Assembly: GCF_002776525.5 (NCBI RefSeq)
Contig: NC_045436.1
Coordinates: 162,930,519 to 162,994,518, forward strand
DNA length: 64,000 nt
From: Piliocolobus tephrosceles
Taxonomy: Eukaryota > Chordata > Mammalia > Primates > Cercopithecidae
Reading direction: 5' to 3'
Translations under genes and position numbers: made by a program
Part shown: positions 20,303 to 31,949 of the stretch, piece after piece
Position numbering within the stretch: position 1 is the stretch's first letter
How the letters are laid out: every line of letters starts with the position of its first letter
The notes under the pieces: model-generated
The model's input: only the letters and a program-made list of their open reading frames with translations
The model's database searches: none
Told to the model about the DNA's origin: nothing

Positions 20303-20410
20303 TTTAAAGATCACTCCAGCTGCTGGGTGGAAAATGGTTTGAACAGGAAACGAGTAGAACTAAGGAGACCAGTTAAAACGCTGCTAAAATCAGTGGAGCA
20401 GAGTAGACAG
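20303..20410 (-). repeat. L2 fragment, antisense
   Basis: AAGATCACTCCAGCTGCTGG and GGAGACCAGTTAAAACGCTG match the inverted L2 ORF. Confidence 0.65.
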
Positions 20411-20431
20411 CCTAGACTCAGATCCATTGCA

Positions 20432-20790
20432 TATATGAAAATCTGATAAATGACTGAGTGGATGTTGTATATCAGTGAGAAAAGGAGGAACTATTCAATA
20501 AATGGTGTTGGAACAATTAGTTATTTCTATGGACAAAACGTTAAGTGTGAACCTCATACCATATACAAAAATTGACCTGAAAAGCAATATTTAAAACTTC
20601 AAAAGTTATAAAGAAAAGAATTCTCATTTTTCAGAAAGGCTTTTTAAATGATTCACAATGTGAGAATCTCTGGAAAAAAGAAATTCTAAATTTGACTATT
20701 CAAAATATAAACGTTAGTTCATCAAAAGAATCCTCAGAGAGAAAGACAAATCACAAACTTGGATAAGATACACATACATGCTCTTGATCT
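20432..20790 (+). mobile_element. Old L1M ORF2 fragment
   Basis: ATTCAATAAATGGTGTTGGA, ATACCATATACAAAAATTGA and TTCATCAAAAGAATCC follow the L1 ORF2 3' region with many indels. Confidence 0.85.
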
Positions 20791-20984
20791 ACCAGCCCTC
20801 CAAAAATGACTACCTTGTAATCTGTTAATTATGCCCTTGCTTTTCCTTATAGTTGAATCACACATTTTTGCATCTTTACATAACGTATTATAGTTTTGCT
20901 TGGTTTGAAATGTGAACAAATGGAGTCCTAATATGCTCTTAGGGGCTATTAAAATCATAGTGTTATGGTTCGGCTGGATTCATG

Positions 20985-21165
20985 TGGATTTAGGTAGCTA
21001 CGTCATTTTCACAGTTGTATTGTATTTCATTGAATAAACATACAACGATGTAGTTATAGTTCTCCTATTGATCACCATTTGAGTGGCTTCAAGGTTTATG
21101 CTCTTAAAACCAATGTCATTGTGAACATTCTTGTACATGCCTCCAAGCGTTCATGGGCAAGATTT
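20985..21165 (-). mobile_element. Old L1M fragment, antisense
   Basis: TTGTATTGTATTTCATTGAA, TCTCCTATTGATCACCATTT and GTGAACATTCTTGTACATGC read as inverted L1M ORF2 end. Confidence 0.75.
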
Positions 21166-21173
21166 CTTTACAG

Positions 21174-21372
21174 CAGGGGTTGGCAAACATTTTCTGTAAA
21201 GAGACAGATTTGACTATTTTTGGCTTTGCAGGCAATATGGTGTTTGTTACAATTATTCAACTCTGCCATTGTAGCATGAAAGCAGCTATAGATAATATAT
21301 TACAATAAAACTTTGATTATATAAACAGACAGCGGATTTGATTTGGTTCATGGGCTGTGTTCAACCCCTGTT
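21174..21372 (+). mobile_element. hAT-Charlie nonautonomous element (MER58-like)
   Basis: Terminal inverted repeats CAGGGGTTGGCAAAC and GTGTTCAACCCCTG enclose family text (GTAGCATGAAAGCAGCTATA, AATAAAACTTTGATTATA). The subfamily name is from memory and uncertain. Confidence 0.85.
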
Positions 21373-21401
21373 ATAGATAGGAATTATAAAAAATATTAAT
21401 A

Positions 21402-21723
21402 CAGTCATGCAGTGCAGAGCAACATTTCGGACAATGACAGACCACGTATAAAACAGTGGTTCTATAAGATTATAAAGGAGCTGAAAAATTCCTATCATCT
21501 AGTGATTTGTGTTCTAATTGCCTATGGTACTCGATACAGGCACACGTTTTACGGGTTTGTAGCCTGGGAGCAATAGGCTATACCACCTAGCCTAGGGGTG
21601 TAGTGAGCTATACCATCCAGGTTTGTGTAAGTACTGTATACTCTATGATGTTCGCACCATAAGAAAATAGCCTAATGACACATTTCTCAGAATGTATCCC
21701 CATTATTAAATGACATGGGACTG
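21402..21723 (-). mobile_element. MER2 (Tigger-type, Tc1/mariner) DNA transposon
   Basis: It has CAGTCATGCA...GGACTG ends and MER2 text (GCAATAGGCTATACCACCTA, ATACTCTATGATGTTC). It is flanked by TA dinucleotides at 21400-21401 and 21724-21725, the mariner-type target duplication. At 322 bp it is close to full length. Confidence 0.93.
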
Positions 21724-21725
21724 TA

Positions 21726-22139
21726 CTGAGGAAAAGAGCAACTATGTCATTATGCATTACATTAACACTAAACATAATTATGATTGCACTTTGAAATATT
21801 TACACTTCAAAACCATGCAAAACTATAAAATATTATCATATGATATAGACATACAAACATGCATGGTAGAATTGCAGAGAAAGCAAGGGGATAATTAGCA
21901 AAATGCAGTATAGTGTGGGCATTTTTCAGGGGGAGAAGCAGGGGGCAGATGAAATCACAGACTCTTCAAATATAATGGTAATGTTCTAAACCTTAAACTT
22001 GTTGATGGATAAAGGGATGTAATTTTATTATTCTTCTTTAAACAATACATCTAAGTTCTCTGGCTAGATTCTTCTATTACATGTAATAGATTATGTATAT
22101 GTGTGTAATTTTTATTTTTTTCACAATAATTTTGTTTTT
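21726..22139 (+). repeat. Probable L1M 3' UTR remnant within AT-rich sequence
   Basis: TGGTAATGTTCTAAACCTTA and TTTTATTATTCTTCTTTAAA at 21975-22045 resemble an L1ME 3' UTR. The remainder is unassigned. Confidence 0.45.
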
Positions 22140-22570
22140 TGTTCATCACCTGGTCCGGGTGATGGTGGCTTGGTCTAAGCTAATGGAAACTAAGACATGG
22201 GGTCTATTTGTAATTTATTTTGAGGACAGAAGTGGCAGGTCTTAGTGATTATTTGCATGTGGGTTTTGTGTGGAGGTGGAGGAGGCGTCAAGGATGACTC
22301 CCATGTATTTGGCGTCAGTACTGGGTAGACACAGCATTCTTTTGTGATAGAAGGATTTGGGTAAGGTGAGGTGAGATGAGAGAGTTTAATCTTGAGGAAA
22401 GTTTTGGTGCCCAGGACATATCTCAGAGGAGATGGCTTTAGGTAGCTGAGTGATGGATCTCATTCAGAAGAGAGACTTAGGCTGGAGAATTCAGTAGGGA
22501 ATTGTCAGCATGCAGATGGTATTCTATGCCATGGGAGTGAGATAAGCTGGCACTGAGCACTGAGGAAGGC
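22140..22570 (-). mobile_element. L2 fragment, antisense
   Basis: GGTGATGGTGGCTTGGTCTA, GTCAAGGATGACTCCCATGT and GCAGATGGTATTCTATGCCA are well-kept inverted L2 ORF segments. Confidence 0.9.
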
Positions 22571-22575
22571 AGTAC

Positions 22576-22941
22576 TGCATTAGTCTGTTCTCATGCTACT
22601 AATAAAGACAAAACCAAGACTGGGTAATTTATAAAGGAAAGAGTTTTAACGAAGTCACAGTTCCACACGGCTGGGGAGGCCTCACAATCATGGCGGAAGA
22701 TGAAGGAAGAGCAAAGGGATGTCTTACATGGCAGCAGGCAAGAGAGAGCAGGTGCAGGGGAACTTCTGTTTATTAAACCATCAGATCTCAAGAGACTTAT
22801 TCATTATCACAAGACAAGCATGGGAAAGACCCAAATCCATGATACACTTATCTCCCACTGGGTCCCTCCCATGACATGTGGGAATGATGGGAGCTACAAT
22901 TCAAGATGAGATTTGGGTGGGGACACAGCCAAACCATATCA
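22576..22941 (-). mobile_element. THE1-type MaLR solo LTR, antisense
   Basis: It begins TGCATTAGTCTGTTCTCATG and ends CAGCCAAACCATATCA. The 5-bp flanks AGTAC (22571-22575) and AGTAT (22942-22946) form a TSD with one change. Inserted at the right edge of the L2 fragment. Confidence 0.95.
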
Positions 22942-22954
22942 AGTATGTCTAGCG

Positions 22955-23125
22955 GGAGAGTGCTTAGGTCTCAGAGTCAAATCCTTACTCTGCCCTCTAC
23001 TTGCCAAAATGACTTGGGAAAGTTACCAAATCCTCTCTAACTTGAGTCCTTTATTATATGAAGACAATCCAAGTAAGGTACATTGCATGATTTTAGCACA
23101 TAGTGGGTGATTGATAAAAGGTAGC
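22955..23125 (+). mobile_element. MIR
   Basis: GAGTGCTTAGGTCTCAGAGT head, AAATGACTTGGGAAAGTTAC core and an AGCACATAGTGGGTGATTGA tail. Confidence 0.8.
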
Positions 23126-24127
23126 TTTTAGCCCACAGTATTGTATCATCAAGGTCTCAGAAAATGGCCCAGCGAATGAGCATGGAGACATAAGAAAGGT
23201 TTGCTGTTTCATACCCTCATTCAATCCTGCCCTCTTCATTCATCCTGAAGAAAAATATCCAACCTTCTGCCCAAAACTGTTTTTTTATTCCCAGCCTCAG
23301 CCAAGGTGAGGGCAGTGGTGAGAGATCAAGGAAGGAGGAAGAAGGGAGGGGATGCTGGCTCACCAGATGATACTGCATTTTAACACAACATAAATCTTAC
23401 TGAACTCGTTTCCTGCTCATTAGCATCACATCCTGCTCTTTCTCTAAGTAGTCTGCCCGAGTCCCTAACTGTATCTGGACCATGCATAAACTTCATTTTC
23501 CTTCCCCTTTTCTTTGCTTTTCATTGAGCTCATCCACCCTCAGCATTTTCCCTCGATGAAAGCCACCATACTCATCTAGAAAGACATTAAGCTCTCAGTT
23601 CTGTCTGTCACTGGGAAACATTTTCAGATATTTGGTATGAAGATTGCTGAAGAAAAACAAATTGTGTTCTCTCCTACCTGCCAGAGAAGCTGCTACTACA
23701 CCAAATTTAATGAAAGATTGCCATCAGGTGTCTAAATGCTTAAGCTACCCAAAGGTCGAGGCTGCCTCATCCACTGTTATACAACCTAACGCACATCACA
23801 GACTCACAGAGCCAAAGAATATAGTGTAAATAACACATACTGTCTCATGCAGATTTTTATGCATTTTTTAAAGTTGTATATGGTTTAAATTATTTTCTAT
23901 TAGAAAATATGAAGTCAAAAACTCACATTTTTTGTAATTTACTGTTATGTGTTGTTATAGCCTCCAAAATTTAAATAGTTTTTCTAAAACTTATTGATAG
24001 AAATAATATCTTTAATTGCAAATATATTAACCAAAAATATCATTTCTTTAGTGTGAAAGTGAAATGATATAAAACATTAAAGCCGTTTCGACTTTTAAAA
24101 AATTGCAAAAATTATACTTGTTTCAAA
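23126..24127. other. No gene or recognisable repeat (1 kb)
   Basis: Unassigned sequence, AT-rich after 23830. No coding or repeat signal I can support. Confidence 0.45.
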
Positions 24128-24545
24128 TGTACTACTCCATTCATTTATTTAGCCACTATTTGATGAGCATCTATTAAGTGCTAGAGACTTTGCTAGACTC
24201 CAGCAAGAAGCAGTTTAAGGAGGTAGACACAGTCCCTACACTCTTGGAGTTTGCATTATAAATGGGGGCTCAGAGTTGAAGGAGAAAGGCTACAACAAAC
24301 AAAAAAATGAAATAAAATAACACAGTTACAGAGCATGAGATGTGCTTTGAAGGAAAATCAACAGGGTAGAGATTGAAAGGACCTAGGTGGCAGAGTCTTG
24401 GGGAAATGCAGCGACCCCTCTGAAAAAGTGATATGGGCACTAATGCCACAAGGACGGAAATAAGCCTTCAAGGGATGATCTGGAAGGAAGCATCTTCCAG
24501 GAAGTAGGGTTTACAAATGCAAAAGGACTGGCTGGTAAAAGCCTG
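24128..24545 (-). mobile_element. L2 3' end, antisense
   Basis: CATTCATTTATTTAGCCACT start, then CAGTCCCTACACTCTTGGAG and ACAAATGCAAAAGGACTGGC follow the inverted L2 3' end. Confidence 0.85.
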
Positions 24546-24559
24546 CCATGTTTACAAAT

Positions 24560-24833
24560 CACAAAGGAAGCCAGTCACTATCTCAAAGAGGTATCTGCAC
24601 CCCTATGTTCACTGCAGCATTACTCACAATAGCCAAAATAGAGAAACATGCTCAGTGTCTGTCAACAGATGAATGGATAAAGAAAATGTGGCACGCACAC
24701 ACACAGTGGAATAGCATTCGGCCTTTTAAAAGAAGGGAAATCCTGCCATTTGTGACAACATGGATGAATTTTAAGGTTATTATACTAAGTGAAGTAAGTT
24801 AGGCAGAGAAAGACAAATGCTGTGTGATCTCAC
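24560..24833 (+). mobile_element. Old L1M, left part (ORF2 end), interrupted
   Basis: AAAGAGGTATCTGCACCCCT through AGAGAAAGACAAATGCTGTG reads the ORF2 tail of an L1MA/MB-like element. Its continuation is at 25968, after the inserted L1P. Confidence 0.88.
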
Positions 24834-25967
24834 AAACAGACATTTCTCAAAAGAAGACAAACATGCAGGCGACAATCATATAAAAAAAGTTCAACATCAC
24901 TGATCATTAGAAAAATGCAAATCAAAAGCACAGTGAGATACCATCTCACCCCAGTCAAAATTGCTGTTATTAAAAAGTCAAGAAATAACAGATGTTGGCA
25001 AGGTTGGAGAGAAAAACGAATGCTTATACCATGTTGGTGGGAGTGTAACTTAGTTCAACCATTGTGAAAGACAGTGTGGTGATTCTTCAAACACCTGAAG
25101 ACAGAACTACCATTTGACCCAGCAATCTCATTACTGGGTGTATACCCAAAGGAATATAAATCAGTATATTCTAAAGACCCATGTGGCCAGCCATGGTGGC
25201 TTACACCTGTAATCCCAGCACTTTGGGAGGCCAAAGTGGGTGAATCAACTAAGGTTATCAGTTCAAGACCAGCCTGGCCAACATGGTGAAACACCATCTC
25301 TACTAAAATACAAAAATCAGCCAGACATGGTGGTGCATACCTATAATCTCAGCTACTCAGGAGGCTGAGGCAGGAGAATCGCTTGAACCCAGGAGGCAGA
25401 GATTGTAGTGAGATGAGATTGCACCACTGCACTCTAGCCTCTAGACAGAGAGAGACTCCATCTCAAAAAAAGACAAAGAAAAAAAAAGACCCATGCCTGT
25501 GTATGTTCATTGCAGCACTATTCACAATAGCAAAGACATGGTATGAACTCAATGCCACCAATGATAGACTGGATAAAGAAAATGTGGTACCTATATATCA
25601 TGGAATACTATGTAGCCTTAAAAAGAACTGAGATCATGTCCTTTGCAGGGGCATGAAAGGAGCTGGAAGCCATTACCCTTAGCAAACTAACACAGGAACA
25701 GAAAACCAAATACCGCATGTTCTCACTTTAAGTGGGAGCTAAATGATGAGAACACATGGACACATAGAGAGGAGCAACAAACACAGGGCCATAGTGGAGG
25801 GTGGAGGGTGGGAGGAGGAGGAGGACGATCAGGAAAAATAACTAATGGGCACTAGACTTAAGAGCTGGGTGATGAAATAATCTGTACAATCAACCTCCAT
25901 GACACAGTTTACCTATGTAACAAACCTGCACATGTACCCCTGAAATAAAAATAAAAGTTAAAAAAAA
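24834..25967 (+). mobile_element. L1P (PA-old/PB type) inserted in the L1M, itself split by an Alu
   Basis: It starts AACAGACATTTCTCAAAAGA in ORF2, continues to 25183, resumes after the Alu at 25496 and ends with the L1P 3' UTR (CTGCACATGTACCCCTGAAA) and an A7 tail. ORF2 is broken by several indels and stops. I see no clear TSD, and about 20 bases of the host L1M seem to be missing at the site. Confidence 0.92.
25184..25484 (+). mobile_element. Alu inserted in L1P, exact TSD
   Basis: Full-length Alu with A-rich tail. The 11-bp TSD AAAGACCCATG is exact at 25173-25183 and 25485-25495. The ORF 25383-25631 joins Alu and L1 sequence and is not a gene. Confidence 0.97.
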
Positions 25968-26172
25968 TTGAACTCACAGAGATAGAGTAAAATGGTGGTT
26001 GCCAGAGACTGTGACTTGGGGGGAATGTGGAGATGTTGGTCAAAATATACAGACTTGTAATTACAAGATGAAAAAGTTCTGGAGACCTCATGTACAGCAT
26101 GGTGACTATAGTTAGTAATAATGTACTATATACTTAAGATTTGCTAAGAGAGTAAATATTACGGATTCTCAA

Positions 26173-26225
<53 letters not shown>

Positions 26226-26262
26226 ACACCCCACAGGTATCTATGTGAGGTGATGGATATGT
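25968..26262 (+). mobile_element. Old L1M, right part (3' UTR)
   Basis: TTGAACTCACAGAGATAGAG and ATGGTGACTATAGTTAGTAA are L1M 3' UTR blocks that continue 24560-24833. GTGAGGTGATGGATATGTTA follows the microsatellite. Confidence 0.85.
26177..26222. repeat. (CA)23 microsatellite
   Basis: Pure CA dinucleotides, inside the L1M 3' UTR. Confidence 0.97.
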
Positions 26263-26349
26263 TAATTCTACAACTGGAAAAAATGGCCTGACCCACTCGT
26301 GTTTTTGTACAAATGTGATTACAACTAGACATGACTTGTGGTGCATTAA

Positions 26350-26450
26350 TTAGCTGGGGGCACGTTTATCTCCTCCATAAAAGGGTGGTGAGCTACCACA
26401 TGCTCTGCACGTAACAGACACTCATTAAATGCTTGTAGACTACACTGCAT
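26350..26450 (+). repeat. Possible L2 3' end
   Basis: CTGCACGTAACAGACACTCA followed by TTAAATGCTTGTAGA resembles the L2 3' end. Confidence 0.45.
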
Positions 26451-27551
26451 GGCATTGCTCTCTCTTGTAGTTGATCAGTTTTCTTTTTAGAAATATTTTT
26501 GTTGGAAATCTTCGACAAAGACAAATGGCATTATCAAAATCATGATGAAGACAACGTGATGGATCAGGTTGTCAAACTCTGCAGCTTCTTTTATATATGA
26601 AGTATTGACCAGCTGTGTGATTGTAGAAAAATAAAGTATTATCCATTGGACAAGTGCTTGGACTTGACAACCTTTACGCTCCCTTCCACCCCGACACATC
26701 ATGACACAATGTTTGGTTGAATTTGTATAGTTACTTAATTGTTAATCCCTTTCATCCCTCACCCTATAAACAATACTTCATTACACAATTCTTAAAAGTC
26801 CATTGCAATGAATAATGATCCAAAGAGTTAGTCCATGAATAAAGGTGTCCAATGTTCAAATGGGTTTGATTAAAGCTAAATTCCAAATTATTCCTTTGAA
26901 GATGACAATGATGTCAACATATTAACAGCTCTGAAATATCTAGTAGAAAAGAAGCCTTTTAAAATGTGTTTTAACATTTCTCCCATTTTATTACAGAAAA
27001 TTTCTATATATAAATATATATGCACACATACTTGAAGTATAAATTTATAAAACACATTTGCATATAAATGTACACACATATATTTACATATATCATAAAA
27101 CACATGTGTTGTATTTAAATGCAGATAAATAGATAGATGAATATTGCAAATGGGTATTTCATCTCAAGAAACTAGTGTTCTGTGGAACCCACTTTAGGAA
27201 AGGCTGACCACTGCATTCAGTGAGTCTAATAAAAGGAGTATGTTTTATTAGAAGTAACCATTTATATTTCTTTTGTACCACTATATACTTGTATTTTTCC
27301 CACTCCCCACACACATGGATTAGAGGGAGTAATATAAAACTCATTTCTCTCCCTATTTCCTCCCTAAAGACATAACAGCAGCAAGAGTATTGAATCTTTG
27401 AAGATATGGTAAAACTAGTAATTGTATTTTCGAGGTGAAATTGTTAGCAGTTTAGGTAACAGATTCTCACAATATTTGCTCAGCAGATATTGTCTGCAAT
27501 TTTGAGAGAGCTCTATCTTCAATCTCTGATTCATGAGGATTTTGAAAATAA
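26451..27551. other. No gene; AT-rich unique sequence
   Basis: TATA/CATA-rich low-complexity runs occur at 27000-27095. AGAAACTAGTGTTCTGTGGA at 27166 faintly recalls a DNA-transposon end. Nothing firm. Confidence 0.4.
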
Positions 27552-27959
27552 TGATTATGATGGGCAGTTTTTGGGTCAATTTGGCTAGGCTGTAGCCCCT
27601 AGTTATTCAATCAAACAGTAATCTGGGTGTTGCAATGAAAGTATTTTGTAGATGGGATGAAACTTCATGATAAGTTGACTTAAGAGAATTGATCCTAGAT
27701 AATCTAGGTAAGCATGATTGAAGCCACTGAAAGGTCTTCAGAGCAGCTGAGGCTCCCCTGTTGAAGAAGAAATCTCATCTGTGAACAGCAGCTTCCACTT
27801 GAGTCCATGAACTTCGGCCAGCCCTGCCTGACAACCTGCCCTATAGATATGAGACTTGCCTCTATAGTCCTCACAGTTGTGTAAGCCAATTCCTTAATAA
27901 ATCTTTTTATACGTGTCTCCCAGTGGTTCTGCTTCTATGGGTGAAACCTGACTGATGCA
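27552..27959 (+). mobile_element. Old MaLR/ERVL-class LTR
   Basis: The text runs TGATTATGATGGGCAG, TTTGGCTAGGCTGTAGCCCC, CCAATTCCTTAATAAATC (poly-A signal) and ends ACCTGACTGATGCA, a pattern shared by a common old LTR family. No clear TSD; the subfamily is unresolved. Confidence 0.75.
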
Positions 27960-27984
27960 ATGATGATATGTTAACTGTGACTAG

Positions 27985-28130
27985 CACCCTGCACTTCTCC
28001 CCTGACCCCTTTTGATCAGGAGCCTCTTAAGGGCAGGGAACAAATCTCATTCATCTCAATGGCCCCAGTACCCATAGGGCTTGGCAGAGTTGAGCTCAGT
28101 AAATGTGAACTGAATGAAATAATTGATCAA
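27985..28130 (+). repeat. L2 3' end
   Basis: AAGGGCAGGGAACAAATCTC, CCCCAGTACCCATAGGGCTT and CTCAGTAAATGTGAACTGAA match the L2 3' end. Confidence 0.8.
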
Positions 28131-28782
28131 TACAGGCTGAACCTATGGCAATGACACATTTAAATTAGCTCTTTTGTGCTTCATTGTAACAGAGGCACCC
28201 ACCGAGGTTATACTTTTTATGGTTTCATTGATAAAGGAGAAGAATTTTATTTTTTCTCTATCATTCTACAGAATAAAAGTATAAAAGTACGATAAACATA
28301 AGACTCGGCTAATTATTAGGGAAATTACATGAAGCAAACACGCAAACAAAATCATTTCAAGGGTAATAACACTATGGTATTTTATATAATCATAGAATTT
28401 TATAACAAAACGGTTTCTTCCCAGTCTTATGATACAGACTCATAAGTTTGCAAATGAGGAGACTGATATTTTCTTAGGGTAATTTTATCACACTCTAAAA
28501 TGCAGGTATATCATAAGGCAAAACTTAGAGTTCCAAGGGGGCTGTATTGGTAAGGAAAAAAAATAAGCATAATTTTCATTGAGTGTATATATGATAGATG
28601 TTGCACTGAATCGTTTGCATTCCCAAAAAAACATGTTCCTCTCTCAAAATAGGTCAAGTGATTATGATGAAGTGAAATAAGCACTATGAATGTGCAGAGA
28701 ATGTGTATGCATGGGAGTGGAAGGGGGAGATAAATAAATACCTCTTGTTCAAGAGAAGATAAATGAGGAAAATAACTCACAG
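28131..28782. other. No gene or recognisable repeat
   Basis: AT-rich unassigned sequence. Confidence 0.45.
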
Positions 28783-29010
28783 TCGAGTTCTACTATACGC
28801 CAGGCTAGGTGATATAGAGAGATACTGAAGTAAGTTATACATATCTTATCTCCTTTAATCTTTACAACCCTGTGAGATAGGTTTTGTTCTGGATATTTTA
28901 CAGAGGTGGCTCAGGTAGGCTAAGTAATTGGGTCAATAACTAGTTAATCAAGAAACTAGAATTTGAATCCAGAGCCAACTTCAGGCTTGATGCTGTTTCT
29001 CACTACATAA
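28783..29010 (-). mobile_element. MIR, near full length, antisense
   Basis: TTTAATCTTTACAACCCTGT, GAATTTGAATCCAGAGCC and the boxes between follow the inverted MIR order. Confidence 0.8.
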
Positions 29011-29983
29011 ATGGTTCCATTGCATTTTTGTCATGCTTTACACTGGATAAGCTCTTTAACATATGTTTGGGTTTAGGATGGTGAACAACCACACCTGTCT
29101 TCTACACATATCTCTTGACAAATGCGCAGAAAAATTAGATAGAAGGCAAAGTGTCCCCCTTATTATAGGTAAAAGTGAAAGAGAAAAGCTGGCTTCAAGG
29201 TGCAGGCGTATTACAGCTTTCTAATACAACCCTGAAAGGCACACCCTGGGAAGACCCACTTGAAGGAGATCAGGCACCATTATTCAAAACTTTTGAGCCA
29301 CATGTTATTTTTTTCTTTATTAGTATAAAAAGTCCAAATTTCTGCCTATTTTTGGAAACTGAGATTAGATACTGACCCACATGTACCTAACTATATGGAA
29401 GACCGAAGCAGAAAATCTAAGCTGCAGGCAGCTAGATCCAAAGGAGAAACTGAAATGGATTTAGCCATGCATGTTCAGTATTCTCTTTCCAATCGCATCA
29501 ATTAGAAAAAGCACATTTTTCCCAATGAAGAGAAGTGAGAGAGTGTTGGAGAATTATCAAAAGTATATCTTCCAAAATTTCTACCCTGGAACGTGTAGTG
29601 GAACCCCACCCACTAGCACACCCTCATGAACCCAGCTAATTACAGAAATTTGTAGAGTGAAAATTGGGGCCTTTAAAAATATTTTTCAACTAGGACAATC
29701 AGAATGTAGGTACCTTCCTGGATAGAGTTAGAGGAGGAGTGAAAGATTAGCATTTTATTTGGGGCAATCTTACTCCCACTTGCATGCAGTGGTTCCCCAT
29801 CCCACTGCCTCTTTGGAAGAGCTGGAGGGCACCTGAGCTTTTTCCTACAGAAGCCTCTGAAATGGATCAAGATAGAGCCAAAGCCACATTCTATCCCAGG
29901 TTGCAAATTCATCTCCTAGTCTATTTCCTACTCAAAATTTTCTCCACTGAAGTATTCTACATGACTTACCAGACGCGTACAAA
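29011..29983. other. No gene or recognisable repeat (about 1 kb)
   Basis: Unassigned sequence. The 98-codon ORF at 29784-30080 has no motif and runs into the MLT1 LTR. Confidence 0.45.
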
Positions 29984-30517
29984 TGTATGCATTTCTGAGG
30001 GATACTGTAACAAATTGTTCCAAACTTCTGGCTTAACACAACAGAAATTTATTGTCTGGAGGATAGGAATCTGCAATTAAGGTGTTGGCAGGGCCATGTG
30101 CCCTGTGAAACCTATAGAGAAGAACCCTTTCTAGCTTCTAACTTCTGACATTTGCTGGCAATCCTTGAGGTTTCTTGCTTATTAAGGTATCACTCCAATC
30201 TGCTCCATAGTCACATGGCTGTCTTCTCCCTTTATGTGCCTGTGTCTGTGTCTGCATCTGCGTCTGCACCTGTGTCTGTGTCTTCAAATAGTGATGTCTT
30301 GTCTATGGTCAGTCTTTCTTATTTTCTTGTTCTTTTAAGGACACCAGTCATATTAGAGTAAGGGCCAACCCTACCACATAATGACTTCCTCTTAGCTTAA
30401 CTAATTACCTCTGCAATAACTATTTCCAAATTAGGTCACAATCTCAGATAAGAACTAAGAGAAAATATTCAACACACATATGGGGGGAGGGGAGGACACA
30501 ATTCAACCCCCAACACA
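29984..30517 (-). mobile_element. MLT1-type MaLR LTR, antisense
   Basis: CACAACAGAAATTTATTGTC, TTAAGGACACCAGTCATATT, TTACCTCTGCAATAACTATT and GGACACAATTCAACCCCC follow the inverted MLT1 order. A hexamer expansion sits inside. Confidence 0.85.
30239..30283. repeat. Hexanucleotide repeat (TGTGTC/TGCRYC)7 in the LTR
   Basis: Seven six-base units read CCTGTGTCTGTGTCTGCATC and onward. The MLT1 consensus has a short TGTGTC segment here that has grown. Confidence 0.8.
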
Positions 30518-31224
30518 ACGTCTGTGTGTTTAACCTGTAACACAACCCATAACTACACAAAGGTACTAAAACAATACATTAGTAGCCAAATTTATGCTCC
30601 AGATTTATAAACTTAAACAATTAAACCTTTACATTCCTGGAGAAAAATTAAAATCCAAAGATTAAATCCTCATTTCTTTTTAAGTTAGTGTTCAAAGACA
30701 CTACAGTCTAAACTAATTCTGAAATTAAGGTTCTAAATTTATTCTTTCCAATGTTTCATTCCTCTGCATCTCAGTCAGATGTATTTATCTCTAATGCTTT
30801 CCTCCAGAAGCTGAATACTCTGGAATGGAGGTGATTCCTTCAGGAATTAGTTCAGTACAAATTCTCCTTTGTACCCCTTTTTCTCAGATGTCCAGTCAAT
30901 TGGATATATAGATTATTATCGCAATACTTCCACAGCCACAAAACATAGAGAACAGGCCAGCCCCCTGTCCCAAGAGCAAAATTATACTCCCCTAATCCAG
31001 CACTGAGTGCAATCCAGACTCAGTGATATCCAAGAGAATGAGCAATGCTTGTGACATGGTAAACTGGTTACTTCCAGTTTTGATGTTTACCAGCAAGTCC
31101 ACCCTAACATTGTAGGACCTGGGACAACAGTATAAATGGAACCCCTCACACCATTGTCCAAATATTTAAACGATCACTTGAGGCCAGGTCTGCAAGATCA
31201 GCCTATATGTGGTTCCTCAAAAAT
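30518..31224. other. No gene or recognisable repeat
   Basis: Unassigned sequence. A 33-bp Alu-like stretch at 31171-31204 has no Alu context. Confidence 0.4.
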
Positions 31225-31316
31225 GGAAAGGTGGCAGGGGGAAGGCACGAAAGAGGGGAGGAAGGAAGGAAAGGACAGAGAGAAAGTGGAAGGAGAGGAA
31301 GAGAAAGGAGAGGAAT
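31225..31316. repeat. Polypurine (GA-rich) tract
   Basis: GGA/GAA/AGG units with few interruptions. The Lys/Arg/Glu-rich ORFs here come from this composition. Confidence 0.85.
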
Positions 31317-31318
31317 AA

Positions 31319-31801
31319 TGATAGTAACAATAATAATTCAGGGGCAGCCAATCTATTGTTCTTTAAAACTGGAAGACAACTTAAAGTTTCACATCTAAAA
31401 TATTAGTTTTTCTGTGTTCCAGTGGAACTTACTCACCCTCTACATTTTCAAGTTCTATTCTGAAGTCTTAGGTGAAAATACAATAAAAGCAAATAACAAT
31501 AAATATATTATTACACATATTGACAGGTTAGAAACTCAGCATCTTGCAGCTCTGCTTACTTTGAAACAAGGCTTAACTTGAAATTAAAATACTGCTTTTT
31601 TTATAATCTAGCTGCTGTCTCAATTAAGCCTATGAGGTCAGCTTTAGAAGTCCATTCATTCAATTCCATGTTGATGAGGCTCTGAAAAGCCCGTGTGAGT
31701 TTAAACAACAAAACAACAATTATAAAGCTACACAATGAAAAACCTTTGCTTATTGTTCTCTCTGGTTCCTACTGTCACTGAAAAGGGTGAAATCCTTTCA
31801 A
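31319..31801. other. No gene or recognisable repeat
   Basis: AT-rich unassigned sequence. Confidence 0.4.
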
Positions 31802-31909
31802 ACGAGTTGATGGGTGCAGCACACCAACATGGCACAAGTATACATATGTAACAAACCTACACGTTATGCACATGTACCCTAGAACTTAAAGTATAATAAT
31901 AAAAAAAAA
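31802..31909 (+). mobile_element. Young LINE-1, minimal 3' stub (108 bp)
   Basis: It starts inside the second unit of the 3' UTR duplication (ACGAGTTGATGGGTGCAGC) and ends in a short A-tail. Same lineage as 1-1441 and 18460-18642. No convincing TSD. Confidence 0.92.
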
Positions 31910-31949
31910 GATTTAAGATAAGTTGAAGGAAGGGTTAATGTTGTCCACC

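Noticed and set aside
25383..25631. 82-codon ORF fusing two segments
   Set aside because: It reads from Alu across the tail into L1P; an accident of the nested insertion.
31171..31204. Alu-like 33-bp stretch (ATCACTTGAGGCCAGG and AAGATCAGCCT)
   Set aside because: No Alu sequence continues on either side, so it is either a tiny remnant or chance; too short to annotate.
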